Below, piece by piece: positions 53,808 through 63,282 of a stretch of DNA of 64,000 nt. Made by a program: the position numbers and the translations under genes. The notes beneath the pieces are model-generated. The model saw only the letters and a program-made list of their open reading frames with translations, did no database searches and was not told where the DNA came from. Source of the DNA: Sinorhizobium terangae (GTDB lineage: Bacteria; Pseudomonadota; Alphaproteobacteria; Rhizobiales; Rhizobiaceae); contig NZ_CP121660.1 in NCBI RefSeq assembly GCF_029714365.1, positions 806,001 to 870,000 on the forward strand, in the 5' to 3' direction. Positions within the stretch are counted from its first letter, which is position 1; each line of letters begins with the position of its first letter.

Positions 53808-54812
53808 ATGAATATGCTGACTGATACGAAGGTCGCGAAAGCGCTGCGCGTCTCGCAAGCCTCCGCCGACCTCGACAATCTGCTGATCGACGTCGTCGAT
53901 GTCAGCGTGCCGCGACCCGGACCGGGACAGGTGCTGGTGGAGATCGTGGCGGCAGGCGTCAACCCCAGCGATGTCAAGGCCTCGCTCGGCCACATGCCGC
54001 ATGCGGTCTGGCCGCGCATTCCCGGGCGCGACTTCGGTGGCATCGTGCGGGAAGGCCCGAAATCGATGATCGGATTGGAGATCTGGGGCGGCGGCGGCGA
54101 ACTCGGGATCAGCCAGGACGGCAGCCATGCCAAATGGATGGTGCTCGACCAGAAGGCGGTCCGCGAGAAGCCGAAGAATTTCACGATGGAAGAGGCGGGA
54201 TCGATCGGCGTTCCGTTCATCACCGCCTATGAGGGCCTGCGCGAGGCCGGTGGCGTCCAGCCGACTGACGTCGTCCTCGTGTGCGGCGGCAACGGGAAGG
54301 TCGGACAGGCAGCGATCCAGCTTGCGACCATGGCCGGTGCCAAGGTCTTCGCCGTCGAATACAACGACCAGCCATTGCTCGGCCACACCAACGGTCCGGT
54401 CGAGATGCTGAACAGCAGCTGTGACGACGTGGCGGCGATCGTTCGGGAAAAGACCGGTGGCCACGGGGCGGATATCGTCTTCAACACGGTCGGCAGTCCC
54501 TATTTCGAGATCGCCAACAAGGCCATGGCGAAACAGGCCCGGCAGATCTTCATCTCGACATTCGATAGGGCCGTGCCGTTCGACATCTTCAACTTCTTCC
54601 GCGGCCGCCACAGATATATCGGCATCGATACCTTGGCGCTCTCATCGGTCGATGGCGCGCGCATCTTCGATCGGCTGAAACCGAAATTCGAGGAGGGGCT
54701 GCTGAAACCTTTCCCGATCAACCCGGCCACCGTCTACGGCCTTGCCGACGCGGCCAAGGCGTATGCCTCAGTGCTGCGCGGCACGCCGGATCGCGTCCTC
54801 CTGAAGCCGTGA
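53808..54812 (+). CDS. MDR-superfamily oxidoreductase, zinc-free quinone-oxidoreductase-like
   Basis: 334 residues from the ATG at 53808. It has the GroES-like N-terminal domain (VLVEIVAAGVNPSDVKASLG, then IPGRDFGGIV) without the zinc-binding cysteines of true alcohol dehydrogenases. The cofactor site is VLVCGGNGKVGQAAIQLA, and NTVGSPYFEIANKAM follows. These features suggest a quinone reductase or enoyl reductase using NADPH. It is the tenth gene of the LacI-linked operon. Confidence 0.83.
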   Translation: MNMLTDTKVAKALRVSQASADLDNLLIDVVDVSVPRPGPGQVLVEIVAAGVNPSDVKASLGHMPHAVWPRIPGRDFGGIVREGPKSMIGLEIWGGGGELGISQDGSHAKWMVLDQKAVREKPKNFTMEEAGSIGVPFITAYEGLREAGGVQPTDVVLVCGGNGKVGQAAIQLATMAGAKVFAVEYNDQPLLGHTNGPVEMLNSSCDDVAAIVREKTGGHGADIVFNTVGSPYFEIANKAMAKQARQIFISTFDRAVPFDIFNFFRGRHRYIGIDTLALSSVDGARIFDRLKPKFEEGLLKPFPINPATVYGLADAAKAYASVLRGTPDRVLLKP

Positions 54813-54822
54813 GGTTTTGCGG

Positions 54823-55155
54823 ATGCAGGTAACACTCTACCGGGAGGCGAAGCCCTACGAGGCGGCAGAGCATTACGATATGCGCTGCCTTCGTCTTCAG
54901 GGGAAGGAAGCGACCGCTACCGATACGATCTGGATCGGTCTGTCGCACCTTCTCCCCGGGGCGCACACATCGCTGAAGGATGCCTCCGTCGAGAAGATCT
55001 ACATCGTCCTTGCCGGCGAGGTAACGATCGAGACGCAGGACGAGACGGTGACGCTGGGTTATCTCGACAGCTGCCGGCTTGCGCCGGGCGAGGCGCGCGC
55101 GCTGTCGAACCGAACCAATGCCCCCGCATCGGTGCTGCTGGCGATGCCTACGTGA
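54823..55155 (+). CDS. Small cupin-domain protein
   Basis: 110 residues from the ATG at 54823, with GAGG upstream. A single cupin barrel: WIGLSHLLPGAHTSLKDASV and EKIYIVLAGEVTIETQDETV form the two cupin motifs, though the first has only part of the usual metal histidines. It might be a decarboxylase, isomerase or binding protein for a pathway intermediate. It is the last gene of the operon, and a stem-loop follows. Confidence 0.8.
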   Translation: MQVTLYREAKPYEAAEHYDMRCLRLQGKEATATDTIWIGLSHLLPGAHTSLKDASVEKIYIVLAGEVTIETQDETVTLGYLDSCRLAPGEARALSNRTNAPASVLLAMPT

Positions 55156-55167
55156 AAAAGCTCGATC

Positions 55168-55197
55168 AGCGGCCGGCCCGAGATGCCGGCTGCTTTC
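55168..55197 (+). terminator. Terminator of the LacI-linked operon
   Basis: AGCGGCCGGC (55168-55177) and GCCGGCTGCT (55185-55194) pair with one mismatch across a 7-nt loop and are followed by TTC. It lies 12 nt after the cupin stop and before the convergent peptidase gene. Confidence 0.55.
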
Positions 55198-55230
55198 TCC
55201 CGTCACATGGCAGCGCAGATGCAGGAAGGG

Positions 55231-56463
<1,233 letters not shown>

Positions 56464-56583
56464 GGAGAGGTCCAATCTGTTCGTCAACTTGGGACCGCTA
56501 TAACCTTTGCCGTTCTTCGCGTGAATGCATTTTTTGCCCGGGCCGGATTCTTGTCCCGGGCCTCTGCCGTTGAGAGGTAACCA

Positions 56584-57534
56584 TCATGCACCCCAAATGA
56601 CGGATTGCTCATGACGCTTGATGAGATGCTTGAGGTTTTCGAATCCGGTGCGCACGTGCCGGGCGAACTGGTCCACGGCCGGCGTGCGCGGGGCGTCCGA
56701 GCGTTTGAGCAGTCCGAGTGCCCGCTCTGGATGCGGGATTGAGATCGGCAGCGCAGTAATGGATTTCTGGTTCCTCAGCGCAAAGACGACGCTGTGGGGC
56801 AGGATCGTCAGCGCGTCCGCCGCCTTCATGTAGTTGACGACGCTCATCAATGAACCGCCTGAATAGCGAATCTTGATCTCGGTCGCACCGAACGAGAGAA
56901 GCATGCTGCGCAGGTCGGCAAGCAGCGGGCTGCCGGGCGGCGGCGCGATCCATGGAAACTCGAGCAAGTGGGCCGGTTGCGGCTTCCGCTTCATCAACAG
57001 CGGATGCGTCACCCGGCATGCGACCACGTTGCGCCCCGGCAATATCTGTTGGAACTCGAGCCCCGATCCTTCGTCGAGAATATCGATGGGGCAGATGGCG
57101 AGATCGATCTGGTCCGCCTTGAGTGCCGCGCGAAGGTCGGGAAAGTAGCCGTAGGTCTGATCGACGCGGACATCGGGATAAAGATTCTGGAATTCCGCGA
57201 TCATGCTGGCAATCAGTCCGTCCATGAAAAAGGGCGTGCCTCCGAGGCGCACGACGCCGCTGTGGCCGACGCGGAAGCTCTCAACCGTATCGGATGCCTT
57301 GCGTGACGCCGACAGCATGATCTGGCCATGGTCGGCCAAAGCGCGCCCGAGCGGCGTCGGCTGTAGCGGTCTGCGCCCCTTGATGAAGAGCGGTTCGCCG
57401 ACGCGTCTCTCCAGCATGGAAAGCGTTCGGGAGACCGCTGGCTGCGACAGCCCGAGCAAGGCCGCCCCCTCGGTCACGCCGCCAGCCTTCACGACCGCGG
57501 CGAGCTGGATCAGATGGCGTTCATCGAACTTCAT
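56584..57534 (-). CDS. LysR-family regulator of the hydroxyquinol operon
   Basis: 316 residues. The winged HTH is at the N-terminus (ERHLIQLAAVVKAGGVTEGA, then LLGLSQPAVSRTLSMLERRV), followed by the inducer-binding domain (VRLGGTPFFMDGLIASMIAEF). It is divergent from the dioxygenase gene at 57628, and a palindrome with T-N11-A spacing lies across its own start codon (57533-57547). It probably activates the ring-cleavage operon in response to a pathway intermediate. Confidence 0.93.
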   Translation of the reverse strand: MKFDERHLIQLAAVVKAGGVTEGAALLGLSQPAVSRTLSMLERRVGEPLFIKGRRPLQPTPLGRALADHGQIMLSASRKASDTVESFRVGHSGVVRLGGTPFFMDGLIASMIAEFQNLYPDVRVDQTYGYFPDLRAALKADQIDLAICPIDILDEGSGLEFQQILPGRNVVACRVTHPLLMKRKPQPAHLLEFPWIAPPPGSPLLADLRSMLLSFGATEIKIRYSGGSLMSVVNYMKAADALTILPHSVVFALRNQKSITALPISIPHPERALGLLKRSDAPRTPAVDQFARHVRTGFENLKHLIKRHEQSVIWGA

Positions 57535-57547
57535 AACAATCAGTTAT
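57533..57547. promoter_or_regulatory. LysR-type binding site
   Basis: ATAAC (57533-57537) and GTTAT (57543-57547) form an inverted repeat with a 5-nt spacer and the T-N11-A pattern of LysR sites, between the divergent LysR and dioxygenase genes. Confidence 0.6.
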
Positions 57548-57627
57548 ACTAGGTCGAAATAAAATCATCAACGCATTCCCGGTCCTGGATTAGCTTTCTC
57601 CTACCAGCCGATGTCTTGGAGGAGAGT

Positions 57628-58503
57628 ATGTCGTCGAGGCCACTGGCGTTGAATTTCAGCGAGGCCAACTCGTCCGAGATCTTCGCACAACGACTTCCGC
57701 TATCGAACGACAAGCCGTTGCCGCAGGTATTGGCAGCGGTCGTCACCCATCTTCATCAGCTCATCAAGGAGCTGCGGCCGACACCTGCGGATTGGCGCAA
57801 TGTCATAGCCTTCCTGACTGACGTGGGGCATGTCTCGGACGAACGCCGCCAGGAATGGGTGCTGCTTTCCGACCTCATCGGCGCCTCGGCCCTTGTCGAG
57901 GAAATCAATTCGCGTCGGCCGAGGGGCGCGACGCCGAATACGGTTCGCGGACCGTTCTTTCGCGCCGATGCGCCCGAGTTGCCCTCGGGCAGCAACATTT
58001 CTTTGGACGGCATTGGAGAAAGGCTCGAGGTGTTCGGATTCGTCCGGGATCTGGATGGCCATCCGATCGCGGGCGCAGAAGTCATCACCTGGCAAGCCAA
58101 TGCCGAAGGTTTTTACGAGAACCAGCAGCCCGATCTTCAGCCGGAATTCAACCTGCGCGGCATTTTCAGGACGGACGAGGAAGGGGCGTTTCGGTATCGG
58201 ACGGTCAAGCCATCCGGCTATCGCGTTCCGGATGACGGTCCGGTCGGCAAGCTTTTGCGGCAGGCGGGTTATCCCCTGTGTCGCCCCGCCCACCTTCACT
58301 TCATCGTCAAGGCGCCCGGCTTCGAAACGATCACGACTCATGTCTACGACGCCGGCGATCCGCATCTCGGCGAGGACGCGATCTTCGGGGTCAAGGAAGC
58401 GCTTGTTCGCGAGTTCAAGCCGCTGGAAGGGAAGGGCGCGCCGGCCTGGCGGCTCGACTTCACCTTCGTAATGGCGCGCGCGAGGCAAGGAGCGGACACA
58501 TGA
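57628..58503 (+). CDS. Hydroxyquinol 1,2-dioxygenase-type intradiol dioxygenase
   Basis: 291 residues from the ATG at 57628, with GGAGGAGAG upstream. The Fe(III) ligands are Tyr163 (NAEGFYENQQ), Tyr198 (KPSGYRVPDDGP), His222 and His224 (RPAHLHFIV). It is paired by a 4-bp overlap with maleylacetate reductase, which strongly suggests hydroxyquinol (1,2,4-trihydroxybenzene) as substrate and maleylacetate as product, as in resorcinol-type catabolism. No resorcinol hydroxylase gene is visible in the window, so the hydroxyquinol must arise elsewhere or be made by enzymes past the right edge. Confidence 0.9.
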   Translation: MSSRPLALNFSEANSSEIFAQRLPLSNDKPLPQVLAAVVTHLHQLIKELRPTPADWRNVIAFLTDVGHVSDERRQEWVLLSDLIGASALVEEINSRRPRGATPNTVRGPFFRADAPELPSGSNISLDGIGERLEVFGFVRDLDGHPIAGAEVITWQANAEGFYENQQPDLQPEFNLRGIFRTDEEGAFRYRTVKPSGYRVPDDGPVGKLLRQAGYPLCRPAHLHFIVKAPGFETITTHVYDAGDPHLGEDAIFGVKEALVREFKPLEGKGAPAWRLDFTFVMARARQGADT

Positions 58504-59561
58504 ATCGCGATTTCGTCTATAGCGGCAGCCCTGCCCACATCATCTTCGGCGAAGGCAAAAGTGCACTGGCCGGCGAGTGGGTGGAGAAAATCGGCTGCAA
58601 GAAGGCGCTCGTGCTCTCGACGTCGCAGCAGCAAGCCGACGCCGAAGTTCTGGCAAAACGCCTTGGGCCGCTTTCTGCCGGGATCTTTGCGGGCGCCGTC
58701 ATGCACACGCCGGTCGACGTGACCGAAAAGGCGATGGAGGTCGTTGCGAGAACCGGCGCCGATTGCGTCGTTTCACTCGGCGGCGGCTCGACCACCGGTC
58801 TCGGCAAGGCGATCGCCTATCGCATTGACCTGCCGCAGATCGTCATACCGACGACCTATGCGGGCTCGGAGGTGACGCCGATCCTCGGCCAGACCGAGGG
58901 CGGCCGCAAGACCACCGTACGTCATCCGAGCATCCTGCCCGAAGTCGTGATCTACGACCCGGCGCTTACGCTGGGGCTCCCGCTCGGCATGAGCATCAAC
59001 AGCGGCCTGAATGCGATGGCGCATGCGGTCGAGGCGCTCTACGCGCAGGACCGAAACCCGATCTCGACCCTGATGGCAGTCGAGGGCCTTCATGCCTTCA
59101 AGACGAGCCTGCCGAAAATAGCCGAGTCTCCCCGGAACATCGGCGTGCGGGCCGATGCGCTTTACGGCGCCTGGCTTTGCGGAGCGGTGCTCGGCACCGT
59201 CGGCATGGCACTGCACCACAAGATTTGTCACACGCTCGGCGGCACCTTCGATACGCCGCATGCCGAAACGCACGCGATTATGCTGCCGCATACCGCCGGC
59301 TACAACGCCACCGCGGTTCCGGAACTGCTGGCTCCGGTCGCAGAGATCTTTGGCGGCTCGGTCGGCGGCGGCCTTTGGGACTTCGCCAAGGAAGCCGGCG
59401 CGCCGCTGGCGCTGAAGGACCTGGGTTTGAGCGAGCCCGATCTCGATCGCGCCGCGGAGATCGCCACGGAAAATCCCTATTGGAATCCGCGGCCGGTCGA
59501 TCGGCGATCCATCCGTGACCTGCTGCAGGATGCCTGGGAGGGCAATCGGCCGGCACGCTGA
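58500..59561 (+). CDS. Maleylacetate reductase (iron-type alcohol dehydrogenase family)
   Basis: 353 residues from the ATG at 58500, overlapping the dioxygenase stop. The Fe-ADH fold shows VSLGGGSTTGLGKAIAY (cofactor), IPTTYAGSEVTPI, NSGLNAMAHAVEALYA and the metal histidines in HHKICHTLGGTFDTPHAETH. These are the maleylacetate reductase forms of the motifs. It reduces maleylacetate to 3-oxoadipate with NAD(P)H, the step after hydroxyquinol ring opening. Confidence 0.93.
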   Translation: MNRDFVYSGSPAHIIFGEGKSALAGEWVEKIGCKKALVLSTSQQQADAEVLAKRLGPLSAGIFAGAVMHTPVDVTEKAMEVVARTGADCVVSLGGGSTTGLGKAIAYRIDLPQIVIPTTYAGSEVTPILGQTEGGRKTTVRHPSILPEVVIYDPALTLGLPLGMSINSGLNAMAHAVEALYAQDRNPISTLMAVEGLHAFKTSLPKIAESPRNIGVRADALYGAWLCGAVLGTVGMALHHKICHTLGGTFDTPHAETHAIMLPHTAGYNATAVPELLAPVAEIFGGSVGGGLWDFAKEAGAPLALKDLGLSEPDLDRAAEIATENPYWNPRPVDRRSIRDLLQDAWEGNRPAR

Positions 59562-59600
59562 AACACTCTTTGGGAGGAGAGGGAAATGGGAGGAGGAAGC

Positions 59601-60881
59601 ATGTTTACCAGGCGTGATTTTTTGAAGACGACGGCGGCGACGGGGGCGTTTGCCGTCACGTCCGGCCTCGCGATGCCGGCGATCGCGCAGAACGCGCCGA
59701 TCAAGCTCGGCTATGTCAGCCCGCAGACCGGGCCGCTCGCCGCCTTCGGCGAAGCCGACAAATTCGTCATCGACAGCTTCCTGGCGGCGACCAAGTCGGT
59801 GGGCCTCAACTACGAGGTCGTCGTCAAGGACAGCCAGTCGAATCCAAACCGGGCGGCGGAAGTTGCCAAGGAACTGATCGTTTCCGACGAGGTCAACCTC
59901 GTGCTGGTGGCCTCCACGCCGGAAACGACCAATCCGGTCGCGACCACCTGCGAGGCGGAGGAAATGCCCTGCATTTCGACGGTTGCTCCCTGGCAGCCAT
60001 GGTTCATCGGCCAGCAAGGCAATCCGGGCGACCCGGCTTCCTGGAAGCCTTTCGACTATGCCTATCACTTCTTCTGGGGTCTCGAGGACGTCATTGCCGT
60101 CTTCACCAACATGTGGGCGCAAATCGAGACCAACAGGCAAGTGGCCGGCCTTTTCCCGAATGACGGCGACGGCAACGCCTGGGGCGACAAGACGGTCGGC
60201 TTCCCGCCCGTTCTGGACAAGATGGGCTACGCGCTCACCGACCCCGGCCGCTACCAGAACATGACGGACGACTTCTCGGCGCAGATCAACGCCTTCAAGT
60301 CAGGCCAGTGCGAGATCGTCACCGGCGTCGTCATCCCGCCGGATTTCACGACCTTCTGGAACCAGGCCAAGCAGCAGGGTTTCGCGCCGAAGATCGCCTC
60401 GATCGGCAAGGCGCTCCTGTTCCCGCAGGCGGTCGAAGCGCTCGGCAACGCCGGACACAATCTTTCGTCGGAAGTCTGGTGGACACCCAGTCATCCGTTC
60501 AAATCGTCGTTGACCGGCGAGAGTTCGGCCGAGGTCGCCGCAAGTTTTACCAAGACGACGAACCGGCCCTGGACGCAGCCGATCGGCTTCGCCCATGCGC
60601 TTTTCGAGCTGGCAGTCGACGTGATGAAGCGGACGGCCGACCCGAGCGACGGCGATGCGGTCGCCGAAGCGATCGCCGTCACGAGGCTCGACACCCTTGT
60701 CGGGCCGATCGCCTGGGACGGAAAAGACCTGCCGCCCTTCGCGGCGAAGAACGTTGCCAAGACGCCGCTCGTCGGCGGCCAGTGGCGGCTCAAGGACGGC
60801 GGCGGCTACGACCTTGTGATCACGGACAACAAGACCGCCCCGAACATTCCCGTCGGCGGCAAGATGGAGCCGATCGCCTGA
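59601..60881 (+). CDS. Liv-type substrate-binding protein with Tat-like signal
   Basis: About 426 residues from the ATG at 59601, behind a long GGAGGAGGAAG ribosome site; an upstream in-frame ATG overlaps that site. The signal MFTRRDFLKTTAATGA has the twin-arginine motif and ends AIA before QNAPIKLGYV. The mature part is a branched-chain-type binding protein (SPQTGPLAAFGEADKFV). Lying behind hydroxyquinol genes, it probably binds an aromatic compound. The residues CEAEEMPCIST in the core are typical for this subgroup. Confidence 0.88.
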   Translation: MFTRRDFLKTTAATGAFAVTSGLAMPAIAQNAPIKLGYVSPQTGPLAAFGEADKFVIDSFLAATKSVGLNYEVVVKDSQSNPNRAAEVAKELIVSDEVNLVLVASTPETTNPVATTCEAEEMPCISTVAPWQPWFIGQQGNPGDPASWKPFDYAYHFFWGLEDVIAVFTNMWAQIETNRQVAGLFPNDGDGNAWGDKTVGFPPVLDKMGYALTDPGRYQNMTDDFSAQINAFKSGQCEIVTGVVIPPDFTTFWNQAKQQGFAPKIASIGKALLFPQAVEALGNAGHNLSSEVWWTPSHPFKSSLTGESSAEVAASFTKTTNRPWTQPIGFAHALFELAVDVMKRTADPSDGDAVAEAIAVTRLDTLVGPIAWDGKDLPPFAAKNVAKTPLVGGQWRLKDGGGYDLVITDNKTAPNIPVGGKMEPIA

Positions 60882-60984
60882 TCCGAAGCCGCTGACCCTT
60901 TTGAATCGATATCGATCGAGACGGGATAACGCCCTGCCGCCGCGTGGGACGGCGGGAGGGTACTTGTTCACGGGAGGAACGTGA

Positions 60985-61704
60985 ATGGCCATTCTCAAAC
61001 TGGAAGAGGTGTCGAAGAAGTTCGGCGCTCTGACGGTCGCCGAGCAGATCTCCCTTGCGGTCGGCGAGGGGGAAGCGCTGGGGATAATCGGGCCGAACGG
61101 CGCGGGAAAATCGACGCTCTTCAACCTCATCACCGGCAACATCGCGCCGGACAGCGGAACGATCCATTTCTGTGGGGCGGACGTGACCCGTCTGCCGCCG
61201 ATGGCGCGCTGCCTCTCGGGAATGGGGCGGACATTCCAGATACCGCAGCCGTTCGAGCAACTGACCGTTTTCGAAAACCTGCTTGTCGCCGGTTCCTTCG
61301 GCACGCGGCGACGGGAAGCGGAAGTTTCCGACCGCTGCGCGGAAATCCTTGTCGACACCGGGTTGATCGACAAGGCCAACGCCCTGGCAGGCGGCTTGAC
61401 GCTCTTGCAGCGCAAGCGGCTGGAACTCGCCCGAGCGCTCGCCACCGAACCGAAGCTCCTGCTTCTCGACGAGATCGCCGGCGGGTTGACCGAAGGCGAA
61501 TGCCGCTCGCTGGTCGCCACCATCCGCTCCATCCATGCCAAAGGCGTCGCGGTGATCTGGATCGAACATGTGCTGCATGCGCTGAACTCCGTCGTCGAGC
61601 GCCTGCTGGTGCTGCATTTCGGCAGGGTGATCGGCATCGGCAAGCCGGATGAAATCATGGCCTCGCGCGAGGTGCGCGAAATCTACCTGGGGATCGAGAT
61701 CTGA
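60985..61704 (+). CDS. Liv-type ABC ATPase (LivG-like), second transporter
   Basis: 239 residues. Walker A GPNGAGKST, the RTFQIPQPFEQLTVFENL block, a signature region LLQRKRLELARAL and Walker B LLLLDEIAGGLTEGE. GGGAGGAACGTG precedes the ATG. It overlaps the LivF-like gene by 1 nt. Confidence 0.92.
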   Translation: MAILKLEEVSKKFGALTVAEQISLAVGEGEALGIIGPNGAGKSTLFNLITGNIAPDSGTIHFCGADVTRLPPMARCLSGMGRTFQIPQPFEQLTVFENLLVAGSFGTRRREAEVSDRCAEILVDTGLIDKANALAGGLTLLQRKRLELARALATEPKLLLLDEIAGGLTEGECRSLVATIRSIHAKGVAVIWIEHVLHALNSVVERLLVLHFGRVIGIGKPDEIMASREVREIYLGIEI

Positions 61705-62423
61705 TGGCGCTGATCGAAACCAAGGGGCTCAAGGCCTTCTACGGCGATTTCCAGGCGCTTTTTGGCGTCGACATCACCGTCGATGCCGGCGAGACGATCG
61801 CCATTATCGGCGCGAACGGCGCCGGCAAGACGACGTTGATGCGTTCGATATCTGGTGTCCTTGCCAATGACCCGGGTTCAATTCTCCATAACGATGCGCC
61901 GATCGGCGCCTTGCCGGCGCCCGACGTTCTTGCCCGCGGTATCGCCATGGTGCCCGAAGGGCGCAAGCTCTTTCCGTCGCTGACCGTCGAGGAAAATCTG
62001 CTTGTCGGCGCATACGGCCGCAGGGCGCAGGGCGAGTGGACGCTGGACAGCCTCTATGCGCTCTTTCCGGTTCTGAAAGAGCGGCGCAAGAGCCCGGCGA
62101 TGGCCCTCTCCGGCGGCCAGCAACAAATGGTGGCGATCTGTCGGGCGCTCATGTCGAATCCGAGCGTGCTGCTTTGCGACGAGATCAGCCTCGGTCTCGC
62201 GCCGGCAGTCGTGCGCGCTATCTATGCCGCCTTTCCGCGCATTCGCGCAAGCGGCGCCTCCATAGTCATCGTCGAGCAGGACATCGGCCAGGCGCTGAAA
62301 GTTGCTGGCCGCGTCTACTGCATGATGGAGGGACGGATCACGCTCTCCGGCCGCGCGTCGGAGCTTGGCCATGATGAGATCCACAAGGCTTACTTCGGAG
62401 CGGAGCGCCATGAACTGGCTTGA
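61704..62423 (+). CDS. Liv-type ABC ATPase (LivF-like), second transporter
   Basis: 239 residues. Walker A GANGAGKTT, the ALSGGQQQMVAICRALM signature, Walker B VLLCDEISLGLAPAV, and AMVPEGRKLFPSLTVEENL. Its last 14 nt overlap the start of the LivH-like gene. Confidence 0.92.
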   Translation: MALIETKGLKAFYGDFQALFGVDITVDAGETIAIIGANGAGKTTLMRSISGVLANDPGSILHNDAPIGALPAPDVLARGIAMVPEGRKLFPSLTVEENLLVGAYGRRAQGEWTLDSLYALFPVLKERRKSPAMALSGGQQQMVAICRALMSNPSVLLCDEISLGLAPAVVRAIYAAFPRIRASGASIVIVEQDIGQALKVAGRVYCMMEGRITLSGRASELGHDEIHKAYFGAERHELA

Positions 62424-63273
62424 TACCATTCTTCAAGGCGTGCTGCTCGGCGGGCTCTACGCGCTTTTCGCTGCCGGCTTGAGCCTCGTTTTCGGAATCA
62501 TGCGGCTTGTGAACCTCGCCCATGGCGACCTGATCGTGCTCGCCGCTTTCGTCATTCTTGCGCTTGTCACCGCGCTCGGCGTCAGCCCCTTCGTCGCCGC
62601 GCTCATTGCTGCCCCGCTGATGTTTGCTGCCGGTTGGGCGCTGCAATATTTCCTGCTCAATCGCGCGCTCGGCAAGGACATCCTGCCGCCATTGCTCGTG
62701 ACCTTCGGCCTGTCGATCGTGATCCAGAATGGACTGCTCGAAGGTTTTTCCGCCGATAGCCGCCGCGTCTCGACCGGCAGCCTCGAATCGGCATCGATCG
62801 CGCTTGGCCCCGTCAATGCCGGCATCATGCCGCTGATGACCTTTCTTTCTGCGGTTGCCGTTATCGTCTGCCTCAACCAGCTGATCTATCGCACTGCCGT
62901 CGGCCGCGCCTTTCGCGCCACCTCGGACGATCCGGTAACTGCAGGCCTGATGGGCATCCGCCCGCAAAGGATGTTCGCGCTTGCAACCGGCCTGGCGATG
63001 GTGGTCGTGACTATTGCAGCCCTTTATCTCGGCACGCGCGCCAATTTCGAACCGACGTCAGGACCGGCGCGGCTGATCTACGCCTTCGAGGCTGTCATCA
63101 TCGGCGGACTTGGCTCGCTCTGGGGCACGCTTGCCGGTGGCGTCATTCTGGGAATCGCGCAGACGGTCGGCGCTGCAATCAACCCCGAATGGCAGATCCT
63201 CACCGGGCATCTCGCCTTTCTCCTGGTTCTCCTTTTCAAACCGCGCGGCCTTTTCCCGCGCGCCGTGGATTGA
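62410..63273 (+). CDS. Liv-type ABC permease (LivH-like), second transporter
   Basis: 287 residues from the ATG at 62410 (MNWLDTILQGVLLGG), inside the end of livF. Hydrophobic, with LYALFAAGLSLVFGIMRLVN, LAHGDLIVLAAFV, GRAFRATSDDPVTAGLMGI and VIIGGLGSLWGTLAGGVI. Confidence 0.92.
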   Translation: MNWLDTILQGVLLGGLYALFAAGLSLVFGIMRLVNLAHGDLIVLAAFVILALVTALGVSPFVAALIAAPLMFAAGWALQYFLLNRALGKDILPPLLVTFGLSIVIQNGLLEGFSADSRRVSTGSLESASIALGPVNAGIMPLMTFLSAVAVIVCLNQLIYRTAVGRAFRATSDDPVTAGLMGIRPQRMFALATGLAMVVVTIAALYLGTRANFEPTSGPARLIYAFEAVIIGGLGSLWGTLAGGVILGIAQTVGAAINPEWQILTGHLAFLLVLLFKPRGLFPRAVD

Positions 63274-63282
63274 GGTGCATCG

